Source: M3007 sp964550795 (GTDB lineage: Bacteria; Bacteroidota; Bacteroidia; Chitinophagales; Saprospiraceae). From it: 64,000 nt of DNA. Shown here in pieces: positions 1-8,970 of this stretch; position 1 is the stretch's first letter, and each line of letters begins with the position of its first letter. A program made the translations under genes and the position numbers. Under the pieces are notes generated by a model, which saw only the letters and a program-made list of their open reading frames with translations, was not told the origin of the DNA and made no database searches. The stretch spans positions 33,136 through 97,135 of the forward strand of contig CAZKBH010000012.1 in the NCBI GenBank assembly GCA_964550795.1, in the 5' to 3' direction.

Positions 1-215
1 CCCGAACGCATGGTTGCGGCATCCGTAACGGCGGCTTTATTGTTCGCATACTCCAGGACAATGGTTTCAATTTCCGCAGCAGATTTAAGCTTGCTTTTGG
101 AAAGGTCCACTTCGATTCGGACCAAATCACCGGCTTTGGGAGCGCTTGGCGTAAGGAAAAATGACTGGGCGGAAAGCAGGCCGGGGAGGAGGAAAAGGAG
201 GGTGCAGAGTTTCAT
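1..215 (-). CDS. N-terminal fragment of an exported protein, function unknown
   Basis: The visible 71 codons start at ATG 215 and run off the left edge. The protein begins MKLCTLLFLLPGLLSAQ, a clear signal peptide with a predicted cut after AQ, followed by a segment containing GDLVRIEVDLSKSKL that resembles the N-terminal beta-sandwich seen before thioredoxin-like domains in Bacteroidetes exported proteins. That resemblance is from memory and is weak. A 9-bp tandem array separates it from the porP/sprF gene upstream on the same strand, so it may be the second gene of that transcript. No catalytic motif is in view. Confidence 0.7.
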   Translation of the reverse strand, partial: MKLCTLLFLLPGLLSAQSFFLTPSAPKAGDLVRIEVDLSKSKLKSAAEIETIVLEYANNKAAVTDAATMRS

Positions 216-224
216 AATGAAAAA

Positions 225-386
225 ATGTGGTCAATGTGATAAATGTGGGCAATGTGATAAATGTGGTCAATGTGGTCAATGTGGTCAATGTGGTTAATGT
301 GGGCAATGTGGTTAATGTGGGCAATGTGGGCAATGTGGGCAATGTGGTTAATGTGGGCAATGTGGTTAATGTGGGCAATGTGGTTA
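225..386. repeat. 9-bp tandem repeat array, 18 copies
   Basis: Eighteen consecutive units of ATGTGRKHA (variants ATGTGGTCA, ATGTGGGCA, ATGTGGTTA, ATGTGATAA) fill the gap between two minus-strand genes. The last unit contains the TAA stop of the PorP/SprF gene. The period is a multiple of three, so the array is open in several frames; the resulting His/Ile or Met/Trp-rich translations are artefacts. The same unit occurs between atpA and atpG. Confidence 0.95.
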
Positions 387-1445
387 AAAATTAGGGCAGA
401 CCACTCGGGCGCGTTTTTCGCCGGGATGGAAATAGGTGAGGGATAGCTCGAAGGCACCTCGCGAGTTATTGGCGAGAGCGAGGGAGGATACCGTGATATC
501 ATAGCTCAGGCCAACCATCCAGCGGTCAAATTCCATCATTCCGACTATGGTAACGGCGTCTGCCTGAAGCCCTTTGTCGAGTTTGTTGCCAATTCTGGCC
601 CAGGCACCGGCGCGGAGGGCAACTTCGTTAAAATCGTTGTTGGAATATCGAAGGTTAACGCCCAGATTGGTCTCAAAAGCGGGGCCTTGCTGCATCACCA
701 GTATGCCGGGCAAAAGGCTGACCGTTTGATTTAAAGGAAACTGGCCGCCTGCGTGACCTGTCCATCTCGTATAGAGCGTTTCATTATCGTCTTCAATGAG
801 TGAAATTCTCGGCCGATTGAGGTGGTGCATGGCTCCACCGAGGTAGAAAAAGCCTTCGTTTTCAAAAACGGCGTACCAAAGCAATCCGGCATTAAAATCA
901 AGATAACTTTTGGAAAGTGCATTGGCGTTCGGCTCGTTGGAAGAAAGACTGGTATTGGGCGTTTCGGTATTCGGATCGAATTGGCGACTGAACCAAAGTT
1001 TGCCCCAATCAATCGAATTTTGGCCAAAACCGAGTTGTGCCCCTGCGGAAAGATAGTGATCGGCTTGGTTGCGGCCACCGGTTAATTGCTTTAAAAATGC
1101 GCCGCCCAACTGCACTTTGTCCTGTGCAAAACGGGCTGTTCCGGCTTCGTCGTGCATGGCACCAATGCCGAAAGAAGCGTAATCATCGCCGTATCCAACC
1201 TGAAACCGGTGCTCAAATGCAGCTGCGTAAGTACGGAAAGGCACCGGGGCCAAAAAACTGCCCCATTGGTCGCGGTAGTTGACAGTTGCGCGCCATTTGC
1301 CGTTAAAAACGCCGTTCAACGCGGGATTTAAGTTCCACGGCGATGCGTAATACTGGGAAAAACGGGGGTCCTGCGCCCAGGATTCCTGAATAAAGGCACC
1401 TAAACAGATTAAAACGATTAGAATCGGTTTGGAAATTTGTTTCAT
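384..1445 (-). CDS. PorP/SprF family type IX secretion membrane protein
   Basis: The 353-residue product has a signal peptide (cleavage near SWAQ, residues 22-25) followed by the family hallmark QDPRFSQYYASPWNLNPAL and then a region rich in alternating aromatic residues, expected for an outer-membrane beta-barrel. Members of this family work with the type IX secretion and gliding machinery of Bacteroidetes, often as anchors for proteins with gliding-motility C-terminal domains, two of which are encoded in this window. Length and start (ATG 1445) fit the family. No PorE-like or SprE-like partner lies next to it; the upstream gene is divergent and the downstream one is a partial exported protein. 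Confidence 0.9.
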   Translation of the reverse strand: MKQISKPILIVLICLGAFIQESWAQDPRFSQYYASPWNLNPALNGVFNGKWRATVNYRDQWGSFLAPVPFRTYAAAFEHRFQVGYGDDYASFGIGAMHDEAGTARFAQDKVQLGGAFLKQLTGGRNQADHYLSAGAQLGFGQNSIDWGKLWFSRQFDPNTETPNTSLSSNEPNANALSKSYLDFNAGLLWYAVFENEGFFYLGGAMHHLNRPRISLIEDDNETLYTRWTGHAGGQFPLNQTVSLLPGILVMQQGPAFETNLGVNLRYSNNDFNEVALRAGAWARIGNKLDKGLQADAVTIVGMMEFDRWMVGLSYDITVSSLALANNSRGAFELSLTYFHPGEKRARVVCPNF

Positions 1446-1634
1446 GATTAGTATGGTTACAATTGATTTTGAAACACAAAAGTAGTTTTACCTTTCAAAA
1501 ACCCGCTGTTCCCTCAAAATATCTTTGCTGCTAAATTAAAGATTCCTTGAAATAAGCAGATTCCGGCCCGCTTGACGGTTCTGGCAAATCATTTCTTTGC
1601 CTACCTTGCGGCGCTTTTTTGAACAAGAAACACC

Positions 1635-3840
1635 ATGGCTAAATCCAGCAAATCCTCCTCAAAACCAAATCCCAAACCTACAGCAACCAACGCTCCGCGC
1701 GCGGCAACCAAGCCGATTGCTGTGGCGAAAGATTGGTTGCAACGTCCAGCCTTGCCCGAATCCAGTCCTTTGCTCGGCAAAATTTTCTGGGGTTTGGCAG
1801 CCCTGGGCTTGGTTGTCCTGATCGCGCTGTCCCTCGGTTCCGGGATCAATGCCGACGATAAATTCCAGGTGGATTATTCCCAAAAACTGGTCAATTATTA
1901 CAGCACTTTTGGACAAGACAGTACTGCACTAAACATCCCCGATGGCAACATGCACCTGTATGGCGGCTTTTTTGAAGTCGTCACGGGTTTTGCCAACGAG
2001 ATACTCGGGTTTGAGCCTACGGAACTGGCTTACCACAATATTCGGCACGCTTCCAGTGCAATTTTGGGCTGGGTAGCCATGCTTTGCGCCGCGTTACTGG
2101 CCAGTTTGATCGCAGGTCAACGCGCGGGGATTNNNNNNNNNNCGTTTTGTGGGTGATTCCATGATGAATCCCAAAGATATTCCCTTTGCAGCAGGCTATA
2201 TCATGGCAATTTACAACATGGTGGCTGTTTTGAATCGCATGCCAAATCCGAATCGCTGGAACCTGGCGGGGGTGGCACTTGGCTTGGGTATAGCCCTCGG
2301 GATTCGAGCAGGTGGCTTGCTTTCGTTCGGGATTTTTGGGCTGTTCACGGGCCTGCATTTTTTGTTGAAAAATGGCGGATTCAGCGCATTTTCCAACACG
2401 CAGCAACTAAAAAAATACGCCTTGGTTACGCTGGGTGTCGTCGCGGTGGGTTATATCATAGCCATGTTATTTTGGCCTTATGCATTGCAGGCTCCCTTGT
2501 CCAATCCGTTTGTGGCGCTCTCTAAATTTTCTGATTTGGAGGTGAAAATCCGGGTCTTGTTTGAGGGCGAAAACATGATGTCAGACAAAACAGCCTGGAA
2601 TTATCCCCTGAAATGGATTGGTTATACCATTCCGCTGGCATCCTTGTTGGGTCTAATAGGATTTGTGCTACTGCTGCCGAAATTATTCCGCCGATTGAAC
2701 CCATTGTGGATTGTTTTGGTGCTATTTGCGGCCATTTTCCCCGTCTTTTACGTGATTTACAAGAATTCGGTGATCCATGACGGTTGGCGTCACTTAACCT
2801 TCGCGTACCCGCCCATGGTCGTTTGTGCAGCGTTGTTTTGGAATGAGCTGCTGCATTTTTTCACCGAAAAGAAATACGCCCAATGGGCCGTTTATGGGGC
2901 CTTGGGACTTTCACTCGCCGATGCGGGGGCGTTTATCGCTACAAATCCTGCTATGCCGTATGTTTATTTCAATCCCATCGTGGGTGGCACAGAAGGGGCG
3001 TATGGGCGCTTTGAAACTGATTATTGGGGCGTGAGTACCCGCCAGGGCATCGAGTGGCTTGAGGACCAGGGGATTCTGAAGCCAGATATGCCAGAAATAG
3101 TGGTCATCGCCACCAACATGTTTTACAGTACCAAACAACTTACCGCCAAATACGGCGACAAAGTGAAGGTGAAATACCTGAAATGGGAGCGCCGCTGCGA
3201 TGATGCCTGGGATTATGGACTGTATCCAACCCGTTTCCTCGACGGCAGTACTTTGCAAAAAGGCATGTGGCCGCCAGACAATGCGGTGCATCTCGTAAAA
3301 GCCGGAGGGGCCCCCATTCTGGCGGTTTTGAAGGACAATGGGCGCAATTGTGCACTTGGGATGGCTGCCAGCAAACTGGGCGATTGGCCAGGTGCCATCG
3401 AACGGTTTAAAGCTGAAATCCAAAATGTTCCCGACAATGAACTGGCCTGGGTGAGCCTTGCACAAGCTTACCTGAACAATAATCAACTGGAGGAAGCCAA
3501 AGCTGCAGCCGAAAAAGCGCTCGAAATTGTGCCGGATGATGCCCAAGCCAACAACCTTATTGGGCTGTATTGGTTGAATCTAAACGATGCAGCGAAGGCC
3601 AAGGCGCAATTTGAACTTTCGATCAAAAAAGAGGCCAGCAACCCGGCAGCCTGGTACTATTTGGGCTTGCTTGCCCGCAGTCAGGGCGACGACCAAACAG
3701 CGTTGAGTAATTTGATGAAAGCGATACAAATTTCGCCCAATTTCAAACCGGCCTACGAACTTTCGGCGCAGATTTATGAGGCTCTGGGAGACGGTGCCAA
3801 TGCGCAACGGTTTAGGCAGGCCATTGGGCAAATAAAGTAA
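1635..3840 (+). CDS. Multi-pass membrane protein with C-terminal TPR repeats (glycosyltransferase-like)
   Basis: The gene starts at ATG 1635 with a Lys/Pro/Ala-rich cytoplasmic tail, then a membrane segment near residues 50-68, then a luminal loop. It is cut by ten Ns at 2133-2142 and resumes with RFVGDSMMNPKDIPFA. The parts before and after the gap are in different frames, so the true gap is not ten bases. The second part has about seven hydrophobic helices and, from about nucleotide 3340 to the stop, at least three TPR units of the type AWVSLAQAYLNNNQLEEA. The layout resembles PMT/GT39-like membrane glycosyltransferases with an added TPR tail, but I see no confirmed catalytic site. An exported-glycan role is inference only. 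Confidence 0.75.
2133..2142. other. Assembly gap (10 N)
   Basis: The run of N interrupts the membrane-TPR gene. The flanking reading frames are 0 and +1, so the real distance differs from ten bases. Confidence 0.98.
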
Positions 3841-3905
3841 GTATATAAATCGTTTAAATAGGCATTTTGCTCCCTCACCCTGATTTCAGAAGTCGAATAA
3901 GGGAC

Positions 3906-3913
3906 TATCTTTG
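3906..3913 (+). promoter_or_regulatory. Bacteroidetes-type -7 box for ccmE
   Basis: TATCTTTG matches the TAnnTTTG -7 element of Bacteroidetes and lies 66 bases before the ccmE start. Its position supports the ATG at 3980 rather than the longer frame that begins at 3911. Confidence 0.6.
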
Positions 3914-3979
3914 CAGGGGCGAAGTTTTGCTCGTCACTCGAATCATCCAAAACACCTGAATCAAAGGATACACATACAC

Positions 3980-4375
3980 ATGAAAAAATCACATCTCCTT
4001 GCCATCGTCGTTGTGGCCGTTGCGATTGGCATTTTGATTTCGGCCAGTAAAGACGTAACGACCTACGCCAATTTTGCTCAAGCAACCCAAAGCGAGGATA
4101 AAGTAAAACTCGTGGGCCAATTGGTAAAAGAACGCCCCGTGGAATACGATCCAGAAAAAGACCCCAACTTTTTGGCTTTTTACCTCAAAGACGATGCAGG
4201 TGAGGTGCGTAGGGTCGAGTTGTTAGCCGCCAAACCACAGGATTTTGAACGTTCAGAATCCATCGTGCTGACGGGCAAAATGAAGGGCGAAACTTTCGCA
4301 GCTTCTGATATGCTGCTCAAATGCCCTTCCAAATATCAGGATCAGGAAGTTTACATTCGCGAAAAGGAAGGCTAA
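3980..4375 (+). CDS. ccmE: CcmE-like cytochrome c maturation heme chaperone (CxxxY type)
   Basis: The 131-residue product has an N-terminal membrane anchor (residues 5-22) and an OB-fold domain with the CcmE pattern KVKLVGQLVKERPVEYDPEKD...LAFYLKDD...GKMKGETFAASDMLLKCPSKY. CcmE carries heme to apocytochrome c at the outer face of the inner membrane. The classical heme-binding motif HxxxY is replaced by CPSKY, that is CxxxY, and there is no His in the region. CxxxY CcmE proteins are known from archaea and some Deltaproteobacteria. The remaining ccm genes are not nearby. The window encodes a diheme cytochrome (57075-58211) that would need this pathway. The start at 3980 is chosen because the hydrophobic anchor follows it directly. 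Confidence 0.85.
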   Translation: MKKSHLLAIVVVAVAIGILISASKDVTTYANFAQATQSEDKVKLVGQLVKERPVEYDPEKDPNFLAFYLKDDAGEVRRVELLAAKPQDFERSESIVLTGKMKGETFAASDMLLKCPSKYQDQEVYIREKEG

Positions 4376-4427
4376 ATTCTTTCGCAGACGCGTAAAGCGG
4401 ATTCACATTTCCTCTTAGCATATTGTC

Positions 4428-5921
4428 ATGGGTGTTATCCGCAGGCAAAGTTTGAAGCACTCCGCCGTAAATGTGGTAGGCTTGGCCGTTGGCGGACTCA
4501 GCACTTTTTTGGTGTACCCACACGCTTTGGAGGCCTATGGATTGGCTCAGGTACTTTTGTCGCTGGGCATCATGGGCGTTCCAATACTTTCCCTTGGAGC
4601 GAATACGGTCGCGATTCGCTTTTTTCCCCGTTTTCAGGATAAGGTTACTGGCCACAATGGCTTTTTGCCCCTTTTGATGGTGTTGTGCGCACTGGGTTGC
4701 GCCGCTTGTCTGTTGATTGCCTGGGTATTCTGGGAGCCAATTTCAGCGCTACTGGAACAAAAATCTCCGCTTCTGGGGGAGTACCTCTGGATGGGCTTTC
4801 CCCTTGCATTTTGTTATATCACCAGCAGTGTGTTGGCCATGTATTCGGCCAATTTCAAACGCATTGTCGTCCCATCCATCCTGCTTGATTTTTCTCAAAA
4901 ACTGGCCCTTCCCATTTTGCTCATCGCGGTCTGGCAATCCTGGATTTCGCTCGAGACGGCCATGATGGGGCTGCTGGTTCACGCCGCAGCTGTTACCGTG
5001 GGACTTATACTATATCTACGACATATCGGCGAATGGTATTGGCGGCCAAACTGGGCCTTTGTTACCCCGAAGCTGCGGAAAGAGATGCTGCAATTCATCG
5101 TATTTGGTGCATTTGGAGGGTTTGCGTTGCTGATCGCGGCAAAATCGGATATCATTATGGTTGGTTCGCTCAGTGCGGTGAAAGCGGCGGGCGTGTATGC
5201 CATCGCGGCTTATCTGGCTACCATTATAGAAATCCCAACCAAAAGTTTGTATTCGGCGAGCGCGTCTTCCGTTGCTTCCTATCTGGCCGACGACAACCGT
5301 ACGGAACTGGAAAAGCTCTATAAAAGCGTGTCTATTAATCTGTTAGTCGCTGGATTGCTGCTTTTTGGCGGAATCTGGATTTCCATAGACAGTCTTTTTG
5401 CCCTGCTGCCCAACGGCGAAGAATTGGCCGCCGGGAAATGGGTACTCTTGTTCATTGGCCTTTCCAGAATCGTTGAAATGGGAACTGGATTGAACAATTA
5501 CATGGTGTATTATTCCCAATACTATCGGTACTCCCTGCTCTCCCTGGGTATCATGGCGGCGAGCAATATTTTGCTCAGTATTTGGCTGATTCCAATTTTG
5601 GGCATCACCGGAGCGGCGGTTGCCACGCTGCTGAGCATGACTGGCTACAATGCGATCAGTATTGGATTGGTTTGGCTAAAATTCAAGCTGTTTCCTTTTA
5701 CACAGGACACCCTGAAAGCGATTGGACTGGCTCTGATCGCGTTTTTGGCTGCCAGGGTGATTCCGCTTAGCGGTTACAATTTGCTGGATATTGCGCTCCG
5801 CTCGGGTGTTTTTGTGGCCATTTTTGGCCTGCTGGTTCTCAGGTTCCGGGTTTCGGAAGATTTAAACAGCTTGGGGAAATTGACGCTGGGAAAGATTCAA
5901 AAAGTTTTGAAAAATAAATAA
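4428..5921 (+). CDS. Polysaccharide flippase, Wzx/MOP superfamily
   Basis: The 497-residue protein consists of about 12-14 hydrophobic helices with short loops and starts with RRQSLKHSAVNVVGLAVGGLSTFLVYPHALEAYGLAQ, the typical N-terminus of lipopolysaccharide-biosynthesis flippases in the MATE-like MOP superfamily (described here by its features, not its whole sequence). Such proteins move lipid-linked oligosaccharides across the inner membrane. The gene follows ccmE by 52 bases on the same strand; no glycan biosynthesis cluster surrounds it. Its stop codon is followed immediately by a perfect 20-bp inverted repeat. Confidence 0.85.
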   Translation: MGVIRRQSLKHSAVNVVGLAVGGLSTFLVYPHALEAYGLAQVLLSLGIMGVPILSLGANTVAIRFFPRFQDKVTGHNGFLPLLMVLCALGCAACLLIAWVFWEPISALLEQKSPLLGEYLWMGFPLAFCYITSSVLAMYSANFKRIVVPSILLDFSQKLALPILLIAVWQSWISLETAMMGLLVHAAAVTVGLILYLRHIGEWYWRPNWAFVTPKLRKEMLQFIVFGAFGGFALLIAAKSDIIMVGSLSAVKAAGVYAIAAYLATIIEIPTKSLYSASASSVASYLADDNRTELEKLYKSVSINLLVAGLLLFGGIWISIDSLFALLPNGEELAAGKWVLLFIGLSRIVEMGTGLNNYMVYYSQYYRYSLLSLGIMAASNILLSIWLIPILGITGAAVATLLSMTGYNAISIGLVWLKFKLFPFTQDTLKAIGLALIAFLAARVIPLSGYNLLDIALRSGVFVAIFGLLVLRFRVSEDLNSLGKLTLGKIQKVLKNK

Positions 5922-5980
5922 TAGACTTGTTGCGGTGGAGGGCTTTCCCATCGCCAAAGGCCTCCACCGCAACAAGTCTA
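5922..5980 (+). terminator. Perfect 20-bp inverted repeat after the flippase gene
   Basis: Left arm 5922-5941 and right arm 5961-5980 are exact reverse complements and pair further after one mismatch, leaving a short loop. The structure begins one base after the stop codon. There is no T tract, so it is terminator-like or transcript-protecting rather than a classical intrinsic terminator. Confidence 0.6.
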
Positions 5981-6019
5981 ATGCAGGAGGGGCAGTGCAT
6001 TCAAAAAATAAAGCCCCAA

Positions 6020-6182
6020 AAAGCCGCATAACGGCGACAGTATCCTAGCACAAAATAAATTTCGGAACCGCGTAGCGATGGCATTATTACATTGTTTATA
6101 ATGTCACCGCTACGCGGTTCTTATCAATCTTAACCGCCCTTTGGGCTACCAAAATGTCACGGCTACGCCGTTATGCGGCTTT
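6020..6182. repeat. Nested palindromic (REP-like) element
   Basis: An outer perfect 17-bp inverted repeat (6020-6036 with 6166-6182, core GCCGCATAACGGC) encloses an inner perfect 13-bp inverted repeat (6065-6077 with 6108-6120, core ACCGCGTAGCG). Three ~20-nt units share the pattern ATGTCACSGCTACGCSGTT (at 6101-6119, at 6154-6172 and, degenerate and inverted, near 6066-6085). No coding frame is convincing here. The remainder of the 5981-6289 gap shows nothing recognisable. Confidence 0.75.
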
Positions 6183-6289
6183 ATTGAAAACTAAAGTTTC
6201 AATCTGTCGAAAATTGACGGGTAATACCCGGACGTGAAAGGCCCGAATTTGCCACAGATTTTCGCTTAATTAAGCTTGATCGCTTAGCC

Positions 6290-8308
6290 TCAACGCAACA
6301 AGGTTACATCACCGCTTTTGACGTCTGCAGTGCCTTCCGGGGTTAGGAAACGAATTCGGTACACATACACATCTGAAGGCGCAGGCAGACCATTGACGTT
6401 GCCGTCCCAGGTATTGCGCCCATCTACCAATGAATCAAAAACCTTCTTTCCCCAGCGTGACCAAACCTCTAATTGCACCAGCTCAAAACCAATAAATACG
6501 GGTCCAAATGTGTCATTTGCGCCATCTCCATTGGGCGTAAAGGCGTTGGGGATATCGTCCCTTGGTTCGCGTACGATTACCGTTACAGAATCTGCAAATT
6601 CACAGCCGTTGTTATTGGCAATCACCCAATAGGAGGTTGTTTCCTCCGGCATAAGTGCTTGTACCGCGCCCACCAGGGTATCTCCGTCAGCAATCCACCA
6701 AACGATTAGATCAGTAGAAGGCATGCCCGTGACCCCAAGCGTAACGCTTTCACCTTGCAGAATCGTCGTGTCTGGCGGGAACATGGCCGCTACATCCAAG
6801 GGCGTATTAACCACAAAAGTCATACTGTCCACACAACCCAAAGCATCTTCCACATACACGGTATATGTGCCGGAAGAATCAATGGAAATGGAATCGCCCA
6901 TTTGGCCATTGCTCCAGTTAATTATCAGGGGGTCAATCCCGTTCAATCCCTCTACAGAAGACGTCGCACGGGTTGCCGTATAGTCTAGTGGGCATCCTGG
7001 CGTTACAGTGACCTCGGTTTCAATCACGCAGCATACCTCGACGAGCAAAAATGCAGTGTCCAAGCCTGCACAGCCTTCATCGGTAATCACCGTCAGCACA
7101 ATGCTTTTAGGTCCTGGGGTTTGATATTGAACATTGTGTGGTCCTACGCCGCTGATGGTATCTGGCAATGCCCCGGCTCCAAAGTTCCAGAGCCAGTCGG
7201 TTATCGTGCCACTACCGGTCGAAGAGGAGTCCGAGACGGTCAATGTCTCGCCCAGGCAAATTCTTTGATCTGGGGCATTGGTTGCAAAATTTGCATTGGT
7301 TTCGCCCTGAAAAATTGCGCTACCGCCCCATTCTATGGTGAACCCGTTTCCTAAGGTGGTAAAGTTATTGACGACCAGGGCATACGTTGTTCCGGGCACC
7401 ATGGTCAAGAATCTCAAAAAATTGTCTTGCCCAGGCGCACAGCCGGGAGGTTGATTGAGGTCGGTGGCCGTGGCGTTTAAGCCAGTGGGGCCCATACACG
7501 GACTCGTGGGCAGGAAATCTCCAGCAGCCATACAGCGTTCCGATACCTTGCCGGTGCAATCTCCTTGGCCATTGGGCAGGCGGTATAGCACAAAGTCTAA
7601 GTCATCTGCCGGATCATTTGGCGTAATCGTGAATTCGAGCGTTCCGGCATTTGCCGCGGTAAATACAAACCAAGCTGAGCTAGACTCTCCTCCCAATCCC
7701 TGAAAGCAGGCGGCGTCATTCAATTCAGTTGGGTCCAGCCCCGCATTGAAGACTGAAGAAATTTCTATGGGGTTTTTACTGCAAACAAAGGTTGCGGTTG
7801 GGCAATCGCCGGAAACAACATTGATAATGTCCAGATTTTCGAGGCACAACTGGAAGCTTCCGGTCAGCACCGCATCTACACGGATGTAGTATTGTTGACC
7901 TACCACCAGGTTCTGGGCAAAAAGCGGAAGGTTATTGAAGAAATTTTGATCAAAAGCGCAGGCAATCTCCGTAAGATTGTTGCAATCACCACTGTAGAGG
8001 GCAACCTGTGGACCAAACATGGTTCCAAATGGATTGGATGGCGTTTGGCCTTTTATTGTTACGATGGCGTTCGGCGCAACGGCGGTAAAAACGTACCAGA
8101 GATCGGCACCAACCGTTGACCAACAACTTGGAAATGCTTGAGTGCTTGGGGTCGCCAAGGCGTTGTTGTCCCCAGGATCTGGGGTGCAAAAATCAGTAGG
8201 ATCGCTGATGACGGTTGCTCCGCTACACTCGTCGTTCGACTGAGCCTGAAGGGTTGTGGAGAGCAAAGAGCAAAGCAGGAAAACAAACAGGGTATAAGTT
8301 CGTGTCAT
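6290..8308 (-). CDS. Large exported surface protein with PKD-like and gliding-motility C-terminal domain
   Basis: The 672-residue protein has a signal peptide ending near LQAQ (residue 23), then Cys-containing beta-sandwich repeats (NDECSGATVIS... and GDCPTATFVCS...) of the kind found in Bacteroidetes adhesin-like proteins, a PKD-like segment around residues 360-420 (DWLWNFGAG...VLTVITDEGC), and a C-terminal domain of about 88 residues that starts PNAFTPNGDGANDTFG and ends VTLLR. This last module is the gliding-motility-associated (type B, CHU_C) sorting domain used by type IX secretion. The stop codon is TGA directly after TLLR, which shows that TGA is a true stop in this genome. The ligand is unknown. 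Confidence 0.9.
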   Translation of the reverse strand: MTRTYTLFVFLLCSLLSTTLQAQSNDECSGATVISDPTDFCTPDPGDNNALATPSTQAFPSCWSTVGADLWYVFTAVAPNAIVTIKGQTPSNPFGTMFGPQVALYSGDCNNLTEIACAFDQNFFNNLPLFAQNLVVGQQYYIRVDAVLTGSFQLCLENLDIINVVSGDCPTATFVCSKNPIEISSVFNAGLDPTELNDAACFQGLGGESSSAWFVFTAANAGTLEFTITPNDPADDLDFVLYRLPNGQGDCTGKVSERCMAAGDFLPTSPCMGPTGLNATATDLNQPPGCAPGQDNFLRFLTMVPGTTYALVVNNFTTLGNGFTIEWGGSAIFQGETNANFATNAPDQRICLGETLTVSDSSSTGSGTITDWLWNFGAGALPDTISGVGPHNVQYQTPGPKSIVLTVITDEGCAGLDTAFLLVEVCCVIETEVTVTPGCPLDYTATRATSSVEGLNGIDPLIINWSNGQMGDSISIDSSGTYTVYVEDALGCVDSMTFVVNTPLDVAAMFPPDTTILQGESVTLGVTGMPSTDLIVWWIADGDTLVGAVQALMPEETTSYWVIANNNGCEFADSVTVIVREPRDDIPNAFTPNGDGANDTFGPVFIGFELVQLEVWSRWGKKVFDSLVDGRNTWDGNVNGLPAPSDVYVYRIRFLTPEGTADVKSGDVTLLR

Positions 8309-8507
8309 TTACATGGATATTAGTCTGTTCAAAAACTATGGCAAAAGTGGGAAAAGTTTACGGTTGCTTGTTGCCATTACCCCTTTTCAAAGGTCAAAAA
8401 AATAAAAACAAGCTGTTTTTCCGCAGACACGTTCGCCGCTTGGCCCGCAAAGTACCTCTATTAACCGCATCGTACTACCTTCGCCCCGGTTTTTGGTTCC
8501 TTGTATC

Positions 8508-8672
8508 TTAGTGCTTGTCTAAACTTTAGTTTCTGGCCTTCAAGCGGCAAATTTTAGCTTGTACGGCGTTAAATTTTTCGCCGAATTGCCCGCATTCGAC
8601 TGCAAAATTTGCCTTGTACAATCAAAAATTTCCTCGCTTTCGCCTCAGAACTAAAATTTAGACAAGCACTAA
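8508..8672. mobile_element. MITE-like element with ~25-bp terminal inverted repeats
   Basis: The ends TTAGTGCTTGTCTAAAC at 8508-8524 and the inverse at 8656-8672 belong to imperfect inverted repeats of about 27 bp (8508-8535 and 8646-8672) that enclose 110 bp without a coding frame. The interior has two copies of GCAAA-n-TTT...CTTGTAC. The size and structure fit a non-autonomous miniature element; no transposase is in the window. The right end touches the cobalamin riboswitch. The rest of the 8309-8507 gap shows nothing recognisable. Confidence 0.6.
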
Positions 8673-8675
8673 ACC

Positions 8676-8838
8676 GTACTGGAATAATAGGGAACCCGGT
8701 GAAAATCCGGGGCAGTCCCCGCTGCTGTAAATTTCAGGTTTGTCGCAAAACAAACCAAAGTGTTGAACACAATGCCACTGGAACGCGCCTGTTTTGGGAA
8801 GGCGTTCAACGCTGAAATGAGCCAGAAGACCTGCCAAT
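8676..8838 (+). promoter_or_regulatory. Cobalamin riboswitch
   Basis: The RNA shows the conserved core elements of the cobalamin aptamer in order: GGGAACCCGGTGAAAATCCGG, then GCAGTCCCCGCTGCTGTAA, then GCCACTG, GGGAAGGCG and the closing GAGCCAGAAGACCTGCC (each given as a short block, 8690-8835). It lies about 130 bases before a B12-binding lipoprotein gene on the same strand, the expected target. The segment 8839-8970 probably holds the expression platform. Boundaries are approximate. Confidence 0.93.
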
Positions 8839-8970
8839 TACCACCAACTCAACTGGGCTTCGGGTAGAAAGTCTCGGCTTACAAATCTTGCCTTTGGACG
8901 CACAATGCTCCCTTGGCAAGCTGTCAGCGCCTATCCGTTTGCCTTTCATTCTCAATAATTTAATTCAAAA

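Noticed and set aside
225..386. CRISPR-like array or a coding repeat (His/Ile or Met/Trp-rich frames)
   Set aside because: Units are 9 bp and contiguous with no spacers, and the open frames exist only because the period is a multiple of three.
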